Below are positions 23,758-30,896 of a stretch of 30,896 nucleotides of DNA, one piece after another. Within the stretch, counting starts at the first letter, position 1, and every line of letters begins with the position of its first letter. A program made the translations under genes and the position numbers. Where the stretch lies: contig JBCDCC010000003.1 in the NCBI GenBank assembly GCA_039182435.1, positions 1 to 30,896 on the forward strand, given 5' to 3'. Under the pieces are notes generated by a model. The model ran no database searches and had not been told where the DNA came from. It saw nothing but the letters and a program-made list of their open reading frames with translations. The DNA comes from JBCCKC01 sp039182435 (GTDB lineage: Bacteria > Verrucomicrobiota > Verrucomicrobiia > Opitutales > Coraliomargaritaceae).

Positions 23758-24702
23758 TTAACTAGCTGCTTGTTCTTCGTTGGCTCTATCGGCTTCGGCT
23801 GACTCTAAGCCAGGCATGTTTTGCAACATCTCCGATGCGGATTGGAAACGGTCCTCAGGATTATAAGCGATCGCTTTCTCCATCCACGCATCCCAACGAG
23901 GGTTAATACCGTTTATGGCCTGTGTTGGACGATCAAAGCAAACGTTGTGGCGACCGGTAAGCATTCGGTAAGTCATCAAGCCCACCGTATAAAGATTGCT
24001 ACTCACTTCAGGTAATTTACCTGCTCGCTGTTCAGGGCTATAATACTCAAACGCATTGAGCAATGACGGCAGCTTACGGCTAAAGCCAGGCAATGGATCA
24101 AACGGTGTCGGCTCCATCAAAGGTCCTAGTCGCGGCAAGTGGAAATCATCCCATGCATGACCGATGAGATGAGTCACTCCAAGCTCGGCGACTTTTACGC
24201 CATCTTCAGTGATCAAGACATTGGCTGGCTTCAGGTCGGCATGCACGATACCTTGCGAGTGCGCGAAATCAAGTGCCAACAGTAGATAGTAAATGTAGTA
24301 ACAGACTTCTTCCTCGGTCAGCGCGCCTTTATTGTAGCGCATCAAATCATCAACTGTGCGGACCTTAGTCTTATCTGCGGTGACTTCAGCCTCAACATAG
24401 TCCATGCGAAGCCAGTAAAACATTTCCTCTTCACCTAAGTCATCAATGCGCAGAATGTTGGGGTGATCGAGTTTCGTCTGAATACGAGCAGCCTTCTTGA
24501 ACGCGCTGTCTGCCTCTTCAACAGAGAACCCTTTTGGGATAACTTTCACTGCAAATTCCTTGTCCAATATCTCGTGCTTCGCGAGATAGACCTCACCAAT
24601 TGCACCGTTACCGATAAAACTCACTATGTGTAAGTTTCCGATATTCATGCCTGGCTGCAACGAACTGACTTCGTCGGTAAATCCCATTCCTGATATGTCC
24701 AT
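23758..24702 (-). CDS. Ser/Thr protein-kinase-like protein, probable pseudokinase
   Basis: A 314-aa protein spanning the kinase fold without a membrane segment. Conserved parts are the P-loop GNGAIGEV (31-38), the ATP lysine in FAVKV (Lys53), and HADLKPANV with the catalytic-loop Asp156, Lys158 and Asn161. Degenerate parts are the alpha-C Glu position, which is Ala71 (FKKAARIQTKLDHPN). The DFG motif is ELG (173-175), removing the metal-binding Asp. HRD is HAD, and the alpha-F Asp is Asn236 (SSNLY instead of SDxY). The activation segment has YYSPEQR. These losses make weak or absent phosphotransfer likely, with a scaffolding or nucleotide-sensing role instead. It lies between the membrane protein and the ParA genes of the same operon. 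Confidence 0.86.
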   Translation of the reverse strand: MDISGMGFTDEVSSLQPGMNIGNLHIVSFIGNGAIGEVYLAKHEILDKEFAVKVIPKGFSVEEADSAFKKAARIQTKLDHPNILRIDDLGEEEMFYWLRMDYVEAEVTADKTKVRTVDDLMRYNKGALTEEEVCYYIYYLLLALDFAHSQGIVHADLKPANVLITEDGVKVAELGVTHLIGHAWDDFHLPRLGPLMEPTPFDPLPGFSRKLPSLLNAFEYYSPEQRAGKLPEVSSNLYTVGLMTYRMLTGRHNVCFDRPTQAINGINPRWDAWMEKAIAYNPEDRFQSASEMLQNMPGLESAEADRANEEQAAS

Positions 24703-24735
24703 GTGTTGAAAGTTGTTTGGGTTGTAGTAAGTAGA

Positions 24736-26190
24736 CTAGAAACGTTTCTTAGGTTTCGCGGGCGCCTTAATCTTTGAAGGCGCGTTGGGAGCTGCTGGGG
24801 TAGCAGTCTCTACTGAAGAGGTATATTTCTTTTGGGCCGCTTTGTTCACACGAACCGGTGCAGGCGGTTTAGGTAATTCGGTAGCTGCTGCTTCTGTCGA
24901 CTCAGCGGGCATGGACTCCTCCTCGGATTTTGCAGCGAGTGCCTTAGGCTTGGCTGGTGCCGCCATGGCGACTGCTGGAGCCGAAACAGTCTCTTCTGCA
25001 GGAACACTCACCTCGGCGACTTTCTTCTGAAGCGGCTTTTCAATGACGACAGGTGTGGGAGTTTCCTTAGGCTGCTCGATCACCCCCTCTTGGCTGGATA
25101 CTGACTCAGTAACTTCTGGCTGCTCTGGCTGTGCAAGTTGGAGTTGACCACACTTGATTAGCGACAGCGCAGTGACAGTAGCGAACGCAGCTAGGACCAG
25201 ATTAAGAAAGAGTTGAACGAGCTCGGCACTGAGTCCAAGAACACCGATCAGAGCAATTGCAGTCGCAAAAACCGGGAAGATGGCTAAGCAGAAAACCAAT
25301 TTTTGGAGGCTTGGATCACGCAAGACAGCCTGACTTTGCTTCGCAGCGCTGTAGCCACTAATTGCTTTATAGCCAGGGAACGCGGAGAACGCGAGACCGA
25401 CAGCTGCAAAAGTAATGGCAAGCCCAGAAGAGAGACCTTCTAACACTGCAAGCATCGCACCGATGGCACCGAGAGTGGCCATTGGCACAATGATCATCGA
25501 TCCTGAATCATTTGCCTTCGATGCAGGAGGTATGGCTTTTGAAGCGACGACTGCGGTGAGAGGGGCGACCAGCACCCAAGCAGACAGCGCGAACGCGAGA
25601 GGCAAAGTCTCACGAGCGCCATTCAAATAAGTCGAGTAAAGGTAAACATTAAAAAAAGTGTGCAGCACAAAGACGCCACAGCCTAAGGCAAATAAGTGGC
25701 CCGCAGACATCAGACGCTCCGCAGAGAACGAGGATGCTTTGCGAAAAATCAAGACGGCCGCAAACCCTGAGAGAATCAGTGCGGTAATAAAGGAGAAATA
25801 GTTCGCATACTGGAGGGTTGAAACCGATCCATCTGCAGGTGCGCTCATCGCTACCTCTTCGGTCGCGACGACTTCCGCCTCTGGAGCACCATCACTCTGC
25901 ACATCGACGACACCCAAGAGCGGCTTCGCACCCGAATCAGCCGAATCGACCACGATCTGTTGAAGGAGCTGGCCCTGAGCGGGTGTCTCAGAATCTCCAT
26001 CAATCTCTATCTTACCGAAAAGTGGTTGCGAACTTACCGTAGGGGTATCCTCCATCTCCACTGCGTTATTTTCCGCAGACTCCTCCGTCAAAATTGAAAG
26101 CAACGACTGACTCTCCTTCGCGGAATTAACCGAAGAGCTTTCGTTTTCTTCAACTTTAACAAGTGTAAGAAGTGCTGGTTTATCAGGCAT
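24736..26190 (-). CDS. Unrecognised polytopic membrane protein with low-complexity tails, first gene of the ParA/pseudokinase operon
   Basis: 484 aa from ATG 26190; the frame is open to 26316, but that extension is a poor start. Residues 1-127 are acidic and Ser/Glu-rich. They contain four similar short motifs about 25-35 residues apart (PALLTLVKVEENE near 5, SLLSILTEESAE near 29, PLFGKIEIDGDSE near 56, PLLGVVDVQSDG near 90). About seven hydrophobic helices span residues ~128-346. The C-terminal ~138 residues are Pro/Ala/Glu/Lys-rich and end in a strongly basic KAPAKPKKRF. Both tails are probably cytoplasmic or flexible binding regions. The family is not recognised. The kinase-like gene follows 33 bp downstream. 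Confidence 0.74.
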   Translation of the reverse strand: MPDKPALLTLVKVEENESSSVNSAKESQSLLSILTEESAENNAVEMEDTPTVSSQPLFGKIEIDGDSETPAQGQLLQQIVVDSADSGAKPLLGVVDVQSDGAPEAEVVATEEVAMSAPADGSVSTLQYANYFSFITALILSGFAAVLIFRKASSFSAERLMSAGHLFALGCGVFVLHTFFNVYLYSTYLNGARETLPLAFALSAWVLVAPLTAVVASKAIPPASKANDSGSMIIVPMATLGAIGAMLAVLEGLSSGLAITFAAVGLAFSAFPGYKAISGYSAAKQSQAVLRDPSLQKLVFCLAIFPVFATAIALIGVLGLSAELVQLFLNLVLAAFATVTALSLIKCGQLQLAQPEQPEVTESVSSQEGVIEQPKETPTPVVIEKPLQKKVAEVSVPAEETVSAPAVAMAAPAKPKALAAKSEEESMPAESTEAAATELPKPPAPVRVNKAAQKKYTSSVETATPAAPNAPSKIKAPAKPKKRF

Positions 26191-26482
26191 TAAATTTCTC
26201 AGTAGAGTAAGTAAAAGTAGAGTATTTCGATGGAGAGAATATGCCTTTAAACACTGACCATCGTAAAGTCGTAAAACCTGGAAGATCACGTTTTTACACT
26301 TTCTTAAATCACTCAATATGAATAGACTACCCCGTCAAACGCTGCCTTGAGGACTTAGACTCAAGCATCCATAGGCCTAGTCCCCTACGAGACGACAACG
26401 TAGGCCGAGCAAAGAGCTTATCAGGCATCAGCGATATCGACGAATGCACAATTAACACTGCCTAGGACTACGCAAAACACAG
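26191..26482. promoter_or_regulatory. 292-bp divergent spacer with clustered inverted repeats
   Basis: This is the largest gene-free stretch in the window, between the membrane-protein operon (minus) and the small membrane protein (plus). It contains CTTGAG/CTCAAG (26346-26365), palindromic TAGGCCTA (26372-26379) and CCTACG/CGTAGG (26384-26404), all within 60 bp. The side nearer the minus-strand gene is A/T-rich and presumably holds its promoter, but no -35/-10 pair was convincing. These palindromes could be operators or leader structures. Confidence 0.4.
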
Positions 26483-27043
26483 ATGGCTAAATACGTAAAA
26501 TATACCGGCAGCCTTGCGCTAGTCACTTCCTTCTGGGCCCTACTCTTTGCAAAGTGTTTTGGCCTAGAATTTCTCGTTCGTATTTACAGTGCTCCGGTAA
26601 ATACCGTATTTTACGTATGGTGCCTTTCGATCGGAATGGCTACGACAGCAACGATGCTTTACCTCAATCAAAATCAGGGCACGCTGTCCTTTCTTCGTTC
26701 GAAATATTCACTTCTGCCAATCGCTGCGGCCGGACTCGGTGCATATGGTCTCTTAACCAATGCAACGAGTGTCTACCGGTCGAACTTCTCATTCGCACTG
26801 ATGGCAATTGCGATTAGCGGCAGCTACTTTCTACTCATGCGAGAGCGCGACTTAGCCTACAGTAGGATCGCAATCGTTGGTTGGATTGCTGGCGGGCTCA
26901 CATTGCTTCTCACAGGGCCACCCTACTCGTTGCTTTTAATCAGCATACTCTTCTTTGCATTCTCCGCCATCCCCGCATTGATGCTTCACTTCCATCAGCG
27001 TGATCAGATCGAGCGAGCTATACGCGCATTGGGCGAAGATTGA
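26483..27043 (+). CDS. Small polytopic membrane protein, unknown function
   Basis: A 186-aa hydrophobic protein with about five or six predicted membrane helices: residues ~8-28, 38-60, 75-95, 103-117, 127-145 and 149-168. It ends in a short charged tail HQRDQIERAIRALGED. I do not recognise the family. It overlaps the following glycosylase gene by four bases (TTGA), so they may be translationally coupled. No SD was seen before the ATG. Nothing points to a specific role. Confidence 0.72.
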   Translation: MAKYVKYTGSLALVTSFWALLFAKCFGLEFLVRIYSAPVNTVFYVWCLSIGMATTATMLYLNQNQGTLSFLRSKYSLLPIAAAGLGAYGLLTNATSVYRSNFSFALMAIAISGSYFLLMRERDLAYSRIAIVGWIAGGLTLLLTGPPYSLLLISILFFAFSAIPALMLHFHQRDQIERAIRALGED

Positions 27044-28002
27044 AGCATCCCCTCAAAACGAAGTTGTCTGGACCTCTCGAAGCAGCCATCCATGATGACG
27101 CCATGTCCAACGCCTACCAAGCCATACATCAAGAGCTGAAAAGACTGCAAAAGGAAGGTCTCAGCGCACTCTATGTCTCGGATCAGGTGATTGAAATCCT
27201 CGGCGAGTCCCTCACCAGAACGAAGCAGACTAGCGGCGATGTCCCAGTCTCGATTAAGACCGATACCGGCAACCCGACCCCAGGGGCCGCGCTTCCCGTT
27301 CAAACGAAGGCCCCGCCGTCATCGCCTGCAGAAAGCTTTCAGGCAACGCCCGCCAAATTTGAACTCCCTCAGGGTGACCCGCAAGAACAACTCACTTGGC
27401 TGGAAGAGAGAGTTCAGAACTGCCCAGTCTGCCGCGAGAACTTAAATCCAAATGGAAAGATCGTCTTTGGCACTGGCTCGGTTCAGGCAGACATCTTTTT
27501 CTGCGGCGAAGCTCCCGGAGCTGAAGAAGAGAAAACCGGTGAGCCCTTTGTCGGCAAAGCGGGTCAGCTACTGACGAAGATCATCCAAGCCATGGGCCTA
27601 AAACGTGATGACGTTTATATCGCGAATATTCTAAAATGGCGTCCACAGCACGATAAGCCCTACGGCAATCGACCACCGACTTTAGGAGAGATGCAGTTTT
27701 GCCTTCCCTATGTGAAGGCACAGATCCAGATCATACAACCCAAGGTCATCGTCGCACTTGGCAACACGGCTGTGAGCGGACTCCTCGGACCAGACCCCTC
27801 GCGTCGAATGGGCACCATCCGGGGCACATGGCAATCTTTCGAGGAGACACCGCTGATGATTACCTTTCACCCTTCCTACCTATTGAGGAACGATACTTTG
27901 CAAACCAAGCGACTCGTCTGGGAAGATATGCTCAAAGTCATGAAAAAAATCGAGCTGCCGATCAGCGAGAAGCAGCAAGGCTTCTTTCTTCCCAAAAAAT
28001 AA
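27040..28002 (+). CDS. Family-4-like uracil-DNA glycosylase with unusual Fe-S ligands
   Basis: A 320-aa protein; ATG 27103 is a good alternative start. After a ~110-residue Pro-rich N-terminal region comes a UDG fold. CPVC (Cys128, Cys131) is followed by catalytic motif A FFCGEAPGAEEEKTGEPFVG, the GNRPPTLGEMQFCLPYV block (Cys221), and motif HPSYLLR (His277). Family 4 glycosylases bind a [4Fe-4S] cluster with four Cys, C-x2-C plus one each before RPP and before PYL. Here the third position is Trp200 (NILKWRPQ), a variant also seen in some alphaproteobacterial homologues as I recall. It probably removes uracil from DNA. Confidence 0.87.
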   Translation: MKHPLKTKLSGPLEAAIHDDAMSNAYQAIHQELKRLQKEGLSALYVSDQVIEILGESLTRTKQTSGDVPVSIKTDTGNPTPGAALPVQTKAPPSSPAESFQATPAKFELPQGDPQEQLTWLEERVQNCPVCRENLNPNGKIVFGTGSVQADIFFCGEAPGAEEEKTGEPFVGKAGQLLTKIIQAMGLKRDDVYIANILKWRPQHDKPYGNRPPTLGEMQFCLPYVKAQIQIIQPKVIVALGNTAVSGLLGPDPSRRMGTIRGTWQSFEETPLMITFHPSYLLRNDTLQTKRLVWEDMLKVMKKIELPISEKQQGFFLPKK

Positions 28003-28024
28003 AGGCCGCGATGATGCGGCCTTT
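27992..28024 (-). terminator. Terminator of clpC, overlapping the glycosylase 3' end
   Basis: A perfect 9-bp inverted repeat, AAAGGCCGC (28001-28009) with GCGGCCTTT (28016-28024), has a 6-nt loop. Read on the minus strand, it is followed by TTTATTTTTT (27992-28000 region), the U tract of an intrinsic terminator for the clpC transcript. On the plus strand only TTTAG follows. Part of it lies in the last codons and the TAA of the glycosylase gene. Confidence 0.82.
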
Positions 28025-28051
28025 AGTAGAAATGAAATTTTGTAAGCTGAA

Positions 28052-30547
28052 CTAGGAACCAGTCGCACCCGAGACTGGTTGCTCCTGAACAAAGTTTAAC
28101 CCGTCGCCCGCTTCATTCGCCGATACCTTGATCAGCTCACCGGGCTTGATCTCGCCCTGAAGGATGGCCTCTGCTAAGGAATCTTCGACGTAGCGCTCGA
28201 CTGCACGGCGGAGCGGACGAGCTCCGTATTTCTCGTCATATCCTTTCTCGATCAAGAGAGCCTTCGCATCATCAGCAAACTCGAAAGTAAGTTCCCGCTC
28301 ACGTAAGCGGTCACTGACGTTTCGGAGTTCCAGCTCTACGATCGACTGCATGTCCTCACGCCCAAGGGACTTGAAGATAACTAGCTCATTCAATCGATTG
28401 AGGAACTCGGGTTTAAAGACACGCTTAGTCTCATCGAGGATCTTCTCACGGATGCGCTCGTATTCGTTCTCTGCATTGCTCTCAATGCCGAAACCCATCG
28501 AAGTGTTCCGCTGAAGAATCTCGGCGCCTACATTCGAAGTCATGATCAGAATCGTGTTACGAAAGTCGATCTTGCGACCCAAGCTATCTGTCAGACGACC
28601 TTCTTCCAATACTTGAAGCAGTAGCTGAACGACATCCGGGTGTGCCTTCTCAATTTCATCAAAGAGCACAACCGAGTAAGGCTTGCGACGAACTGCTTCA
28701 GTTAATTGACCGCCTTCTTCGTAACCGACATAACCAGGAGGGGAGCCAACCATGCGTGACACGGCAAACTTCTCCATGTATTCCGACATATCGATCTGGA
28801 TCACGGCATCCTTGTCGCCGAACATTTGCTCGGCCAGAATCTTGGCAAGTAAGGTCTTACCAACCCCTGTCGGCCCAAGAAACATAAAGGAACCTATAGG
28901 GCGCTTCGGATCTTTGAGATCCGCACGCGAGCGGCGAAGTGCTTTCGAGATAACTTCAGTCGCAATGTCCTGACCAATCACCTCAGTCTGGAGCTCTTTC
29001 TCAAGATTGAGGAGCTTGCGGCTCTCCTTCTGCTCCATCCGAGAGAGCGGGATACCCGTCCAATCAGCGACCACTTGCAGCATGTCATCAGCATCAACGG
29101 TTAACTTCTTCTCCTCGCGGCTCTTCTTCCACTCCTCGATGACCTCAGTCTGCTTTTGGCGCAGGCGCTTCTCTTCATCGCGGAATTTGGCCGCCTCTTC
29201 AAAATTCTGATGGCTGATCGCGTCTTCCTTCTTCGCGCAGACTTCATCAATCGTTTCGCCCATCTCCTCAATTTGTGGCGGACGTTTCAGCGACTCGATA
29301 CGCGCACGTGCCCCCGCTTCATCTAGAATATCGATCGCTTTATCGGGCAAGAATCGAGCCGTGATGTAGCGTTCGGAGAGCTTCGCAGCAGACTGCAATG
29401 CGTCATCTGTGAAAATGACCTTGTGGTGATCCTCATATTTACTGCGGATTCCCTTCAAGATGAGAAAGGTATCATCAATCGAAGGCGCATCGACTTTGAC
29501 CGACTGGAAACGACGATCTAAAGCGCTGTCCTTCTCAATGTATTTGCGATATTCGGCCAAGGTCGTCGCGCCGATGCATTGCAACTCACCACGACTCAAG
29601 GCTGGCTTAAAAATATTCGAGGCATCCATCGCGCCCTCCGCGGCGCCCGCACCCACGATCGTGTGGAGCTCATCGATAAAGATGATCACGTTCTTGGCGC
29701 GGCGGATTTCATCCATCACTGCCTTGATCCGCTCCTCAAATTGTCCGCGGTATTTCGTGCCTGCCACCATGAGTGCAAGGTCCAAGGTGATCACGCGCTT
29801 ATCCATCAGGATTTCAGGAACGATCCCCGAGGCAATCTCTTGAGCAAGACCTTCCACAATCGCGGTCTTACCCACACCCGCTTCACCGATCAGCACGGGA
29901 TTGTTCTTTGTGCGACGGCAAAGAATCTGGACCACACGGCGGATTTCCTTCTTCCGACCAATCACCGGATCCATCTCCCCCTTCTTTGCCAACTCGGTCA
30001 GATCGCGACCAAAAGCCTTCAAGGCAGGTGTCTTCGTGTTGTCTTTGGCGGTTTCCTCTGGATTGGAACCACCTGCACTTGCGGCGGCAGATTCCTCCGA
30101 ATCCCCAGAAAAGTTCGGATCTAACTCCGAAAGGATTTCATTTCGACAGCGCTCGATATCGACATCAAGCGACTTGAGCACTCGGGCAGCAACGCCTTCA
30201 CCCTCCCGTAAGAGTCCTAGCAAAATGTGCTCGGTGCCAACGTAAGAGTGATTCAGGGCCTTCGCCTCTTTACCCGCCAACGCGAGGACCTTCTTTACGC
30301 GGGGTGTGTAAGGGATGTTGCCAGATGGCTTACTCTCGGGCCCGGTGCCGACCTGCTTCTCAACCGCGGTGCGAACCGTCTGTAAGTCAAGGCCCATTTT
30401 TTGGAGGACGTTCACCGCTACCCCTTGCCCAAGATTAATCAATCCGAGGAGAAGGTGCTCTGTGCCCACATAATTATGGTGGAAGCGGTCCGCTTCCTTT
30501 CTAGCGAGAGCGAGCACCTGTTGCGCGCGCGGGGTAAAATTATTCAT
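28052..30547 (-). CDS. clpC: ATP-dependent Clp protease ATP-binding subunit ClpC
   Basis: About 831 aa from ATG 30547 (preceded by GGAA; ATG 30556 would add three residues). Two Clp-N repeats each begin with FTPRAQ or YTPRVK and have GTEHLLLG/GTEHILLG. The first AAA domain has Walker A GEAGVGKT (~221-228) and Walker B IIFIDELH. A UVR-type helical region (EDAISHQNFEEAAKFRDE) lies in the middle domain. The second AAA domain has Walker A GPTGVGKT (~558-565) and FLNRLNE. MGFG is a plausible ClpP-binding tripeptide loop, a variant of [LIV]-G-[FL]. It unfolds substrates for ClpP. It lies 29 bp downstream of mcsB. The Thr and Glu pairs in both N-repeats match the arginine-phosphate pocket reported for Bacillus ClpC. 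Confidence 0.97.
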   Translation of the reverse strand: MNNFTPRAQQVLALARKEADRFHHNYVGTEHLLLGLINLGQGVAVNVLQKMGLDLQTVRTAVEKQVGTGPESKPSGNIPYTPRVKKVLALAGKEAKALNHSYVGTEHILLGLLREGEGVAARVLKSLDVDIERCRNEILSELDPNFSGDSEESAAASAGGSNPEETAKDNTKTPALKAFGRDLTELAKKGEMDPVIGRKKEIRRVVQILCRRTKNNPVLIGEAGVGKTAIVEGLAQEIASGIVPEILMDKRVITLDLALMVAGTKYRGQFEERIKAVMDEIRRAKNVIIFIDELHTIVGAGAAEGAMDASNIFKPALSRGELQCIGATTLAEYRKYIEKDSALDRRFQSVKVDAPSIDDTFLILKGIRSKYEDHHKVIFTDDALQSAAKLSERYITARFLPDKAIDILDEAGARARIESLKRPPQIEEMGETIDEVCAKKEDAISHQNFEEAAKFRDEEKRLRQKQTEVIEEWKKSREEKKLTVDADDMLQVVADWTGIPLSRMEQKESRKLLNLEKELQTEVIGQDIATEVISKALRRSRADLKDPKRPIGSFMFLGPTGVGKTLLAKILAEQMFGDKDAVIQIDMSEYMEKFAVSRMVGSPPGYVGYEEGGQLTEAVRRKPYSVVLFDEIEKAHPDVVQLLLQVLEEGRLTDSLGRKIDFRNTILIMTSNVGAEILQRNTSMGFGIESNAENEYERIREKILDETKRVFKPEFLNRLNELVIFKSLGREDMQSIVELELRNVSDRLRERELTFEFADDAKALLIEKGYDEKYGARPLRRAVERYVEDSLAEAILQGEIKPGELIKVSANEAGDGLNFVQEQPVSGATGS

Positions 30548-30576
30548 AGGTTCCATGTTGTATACATCTATCGGTG

Positions 30577-30896
30577 TTAGTCCAGATCACTTACCATTTT
30601 GAAATTGAGAGACGGCAATTGTTGAAATTGTTCCCGGAGCTTGTTGGCACGACCAATATCTCTCTCCTCCGGCTTGATCCCCCCATTGGCTGCATATTGG
30701 ATGTGGCCCGGCTGGCACTCGATAAAGAGCCGGTCAATGATGGAGCGATTTTCTTCTGGGAGCATACTAAAATCAACTGCGAGTCGCATTAAGGAGAGCA
30801 GGTTCATTGCCTCATTTGATGAAAGCACATGGACATTACGCAAAACCCCGTAGGCACGGCCGATCTTGTCGAGAAATTGCGGGCGCTGCTCCTCTA
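30577..30896 (-). CDS. mcsB: Protein arginine kinase McsB, C-terminal part
   Basis: The frame is open to the right edge, so only the last ~106 residues are present, from EQRPQFLDKIGRAYGVLRNVHV onward. VLSSNEAMNLLSLMRLAVD and a QPGHIQ block followed by KPEERDIGRANKLRE match McsB-type guanido kinases, not creatine or arginine kinases. The RDxxRA motif (30646-30663), the allosteric phospho-arginine-binding site described for McsB, is intact. McsB phosphorylates arginines on damaged proteins to mark them for ClpC-ClpP. It ends just before clpC on the same strand, so the two are probably cotranscribed. The catalytic domain and any upstream mcsA are outside the window. Confidence 0.9.
   Translation of the reverse strand, partial: EEQRPQFLDKIGRAYGVLRNVHVLSSNEAMNLLSLMRLAVDFSMLPEENRSIIDRLFIECQPGHIQYAANGGIKPEERDIGRANKLREQFQQLPSLNFKMVSDLD

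Noticed and set aside
29579..30124. A 181-aa plus-strand open frame within clpC
   Set aside because: It is antisense to highly conserved ClpC domains and has no independent signal.

Overview
The window is a gene-dense, roughly 50-55% GC bacterial chromosome segment with about 29 protein genes, two tRNAs and very short spacers. The gene set suggests a Gram-negative, probably marine member of the Verrucomicrobiota, near Opitutae/Puniceicoccales: an Mla-type lipid transporter, a McsB-ClpC pair, glucosyl-3-phosphoglycerate synthase, a LigB-type ligase with its exonuclease, and many starts without a clear Shine-Dalgarno (SD) sequence. The taxonomy is inferred from content and style; no marker gene proves it. 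No insertion sequence, prophage, CRISPR array or rRNA was seen.

Layout. 1-3132 (+): a compact three-gene set (GpgS, a GT4-like glycosyltransferase, a HAD phosphatase), most likely making a glucosylglycerate-type compatible solute. 3125-5810 (-): ATP-dependent DNA ligase plus ligase-associated exonuclease. 5866-7552 (+): a DUF445 membrane protein and an exported HExxH metallopeptidase. 7529-9142 (-): an SDR oxidoreductase and an RluA-family pseudouridine synthase. 9217-10230 (+): ribosome hibernation factor with terminator, a small four-helix membrane protein, and tRNA-Arg(ACG) with terminator. 10312-17475 (-): tRNA-His(GTG) lies downstream of a seven-gene same-strand run. In transcription order this is MlaE-like permease, MlaF-like ATPase, MlaD-like MCE protein, PqiC-like lipoprotein, circularly permuted ATP-grasp, alpha-E protein, transglutaminase. 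17573-18904 (+): two tandem paralogous HAD phosphatases. 18901-19578 (-): a stand-alone hexapeptide-repeat protein. 19693-20976 (+): HflX GTPase.

20984-26190 (-) is the least explained part. Five closely spaced genes encode a polytopic membrane protein with low-complexity tails, a Ser/Thr kinase-like protein that looks catalytically degenerate, an unrecognised 241-aa protein, a ParA/MinD-type ATPase and an unrecognised 339-aa protein. I see no ParB, replication or mobility gene nearby. The set looks like a membrane-linked ParA positioning or assembly system organised by a pseudokinase, and it is the best candidate here for an undescribed system.

26483-28002 (+) holds a small membrane protein and a family-4-like uracil-DNA glycosylase that lacks one of the four usual Fe-S cysteines. 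28052-30896 (-) holds clpC and the 3' end of mcsB. The McsB fragment keeps the RDxxRA motif and ClpC keeps Thr/Glu pairs in both N-terminal repeats, which points to arginine-phosphate-directed proteolysis.
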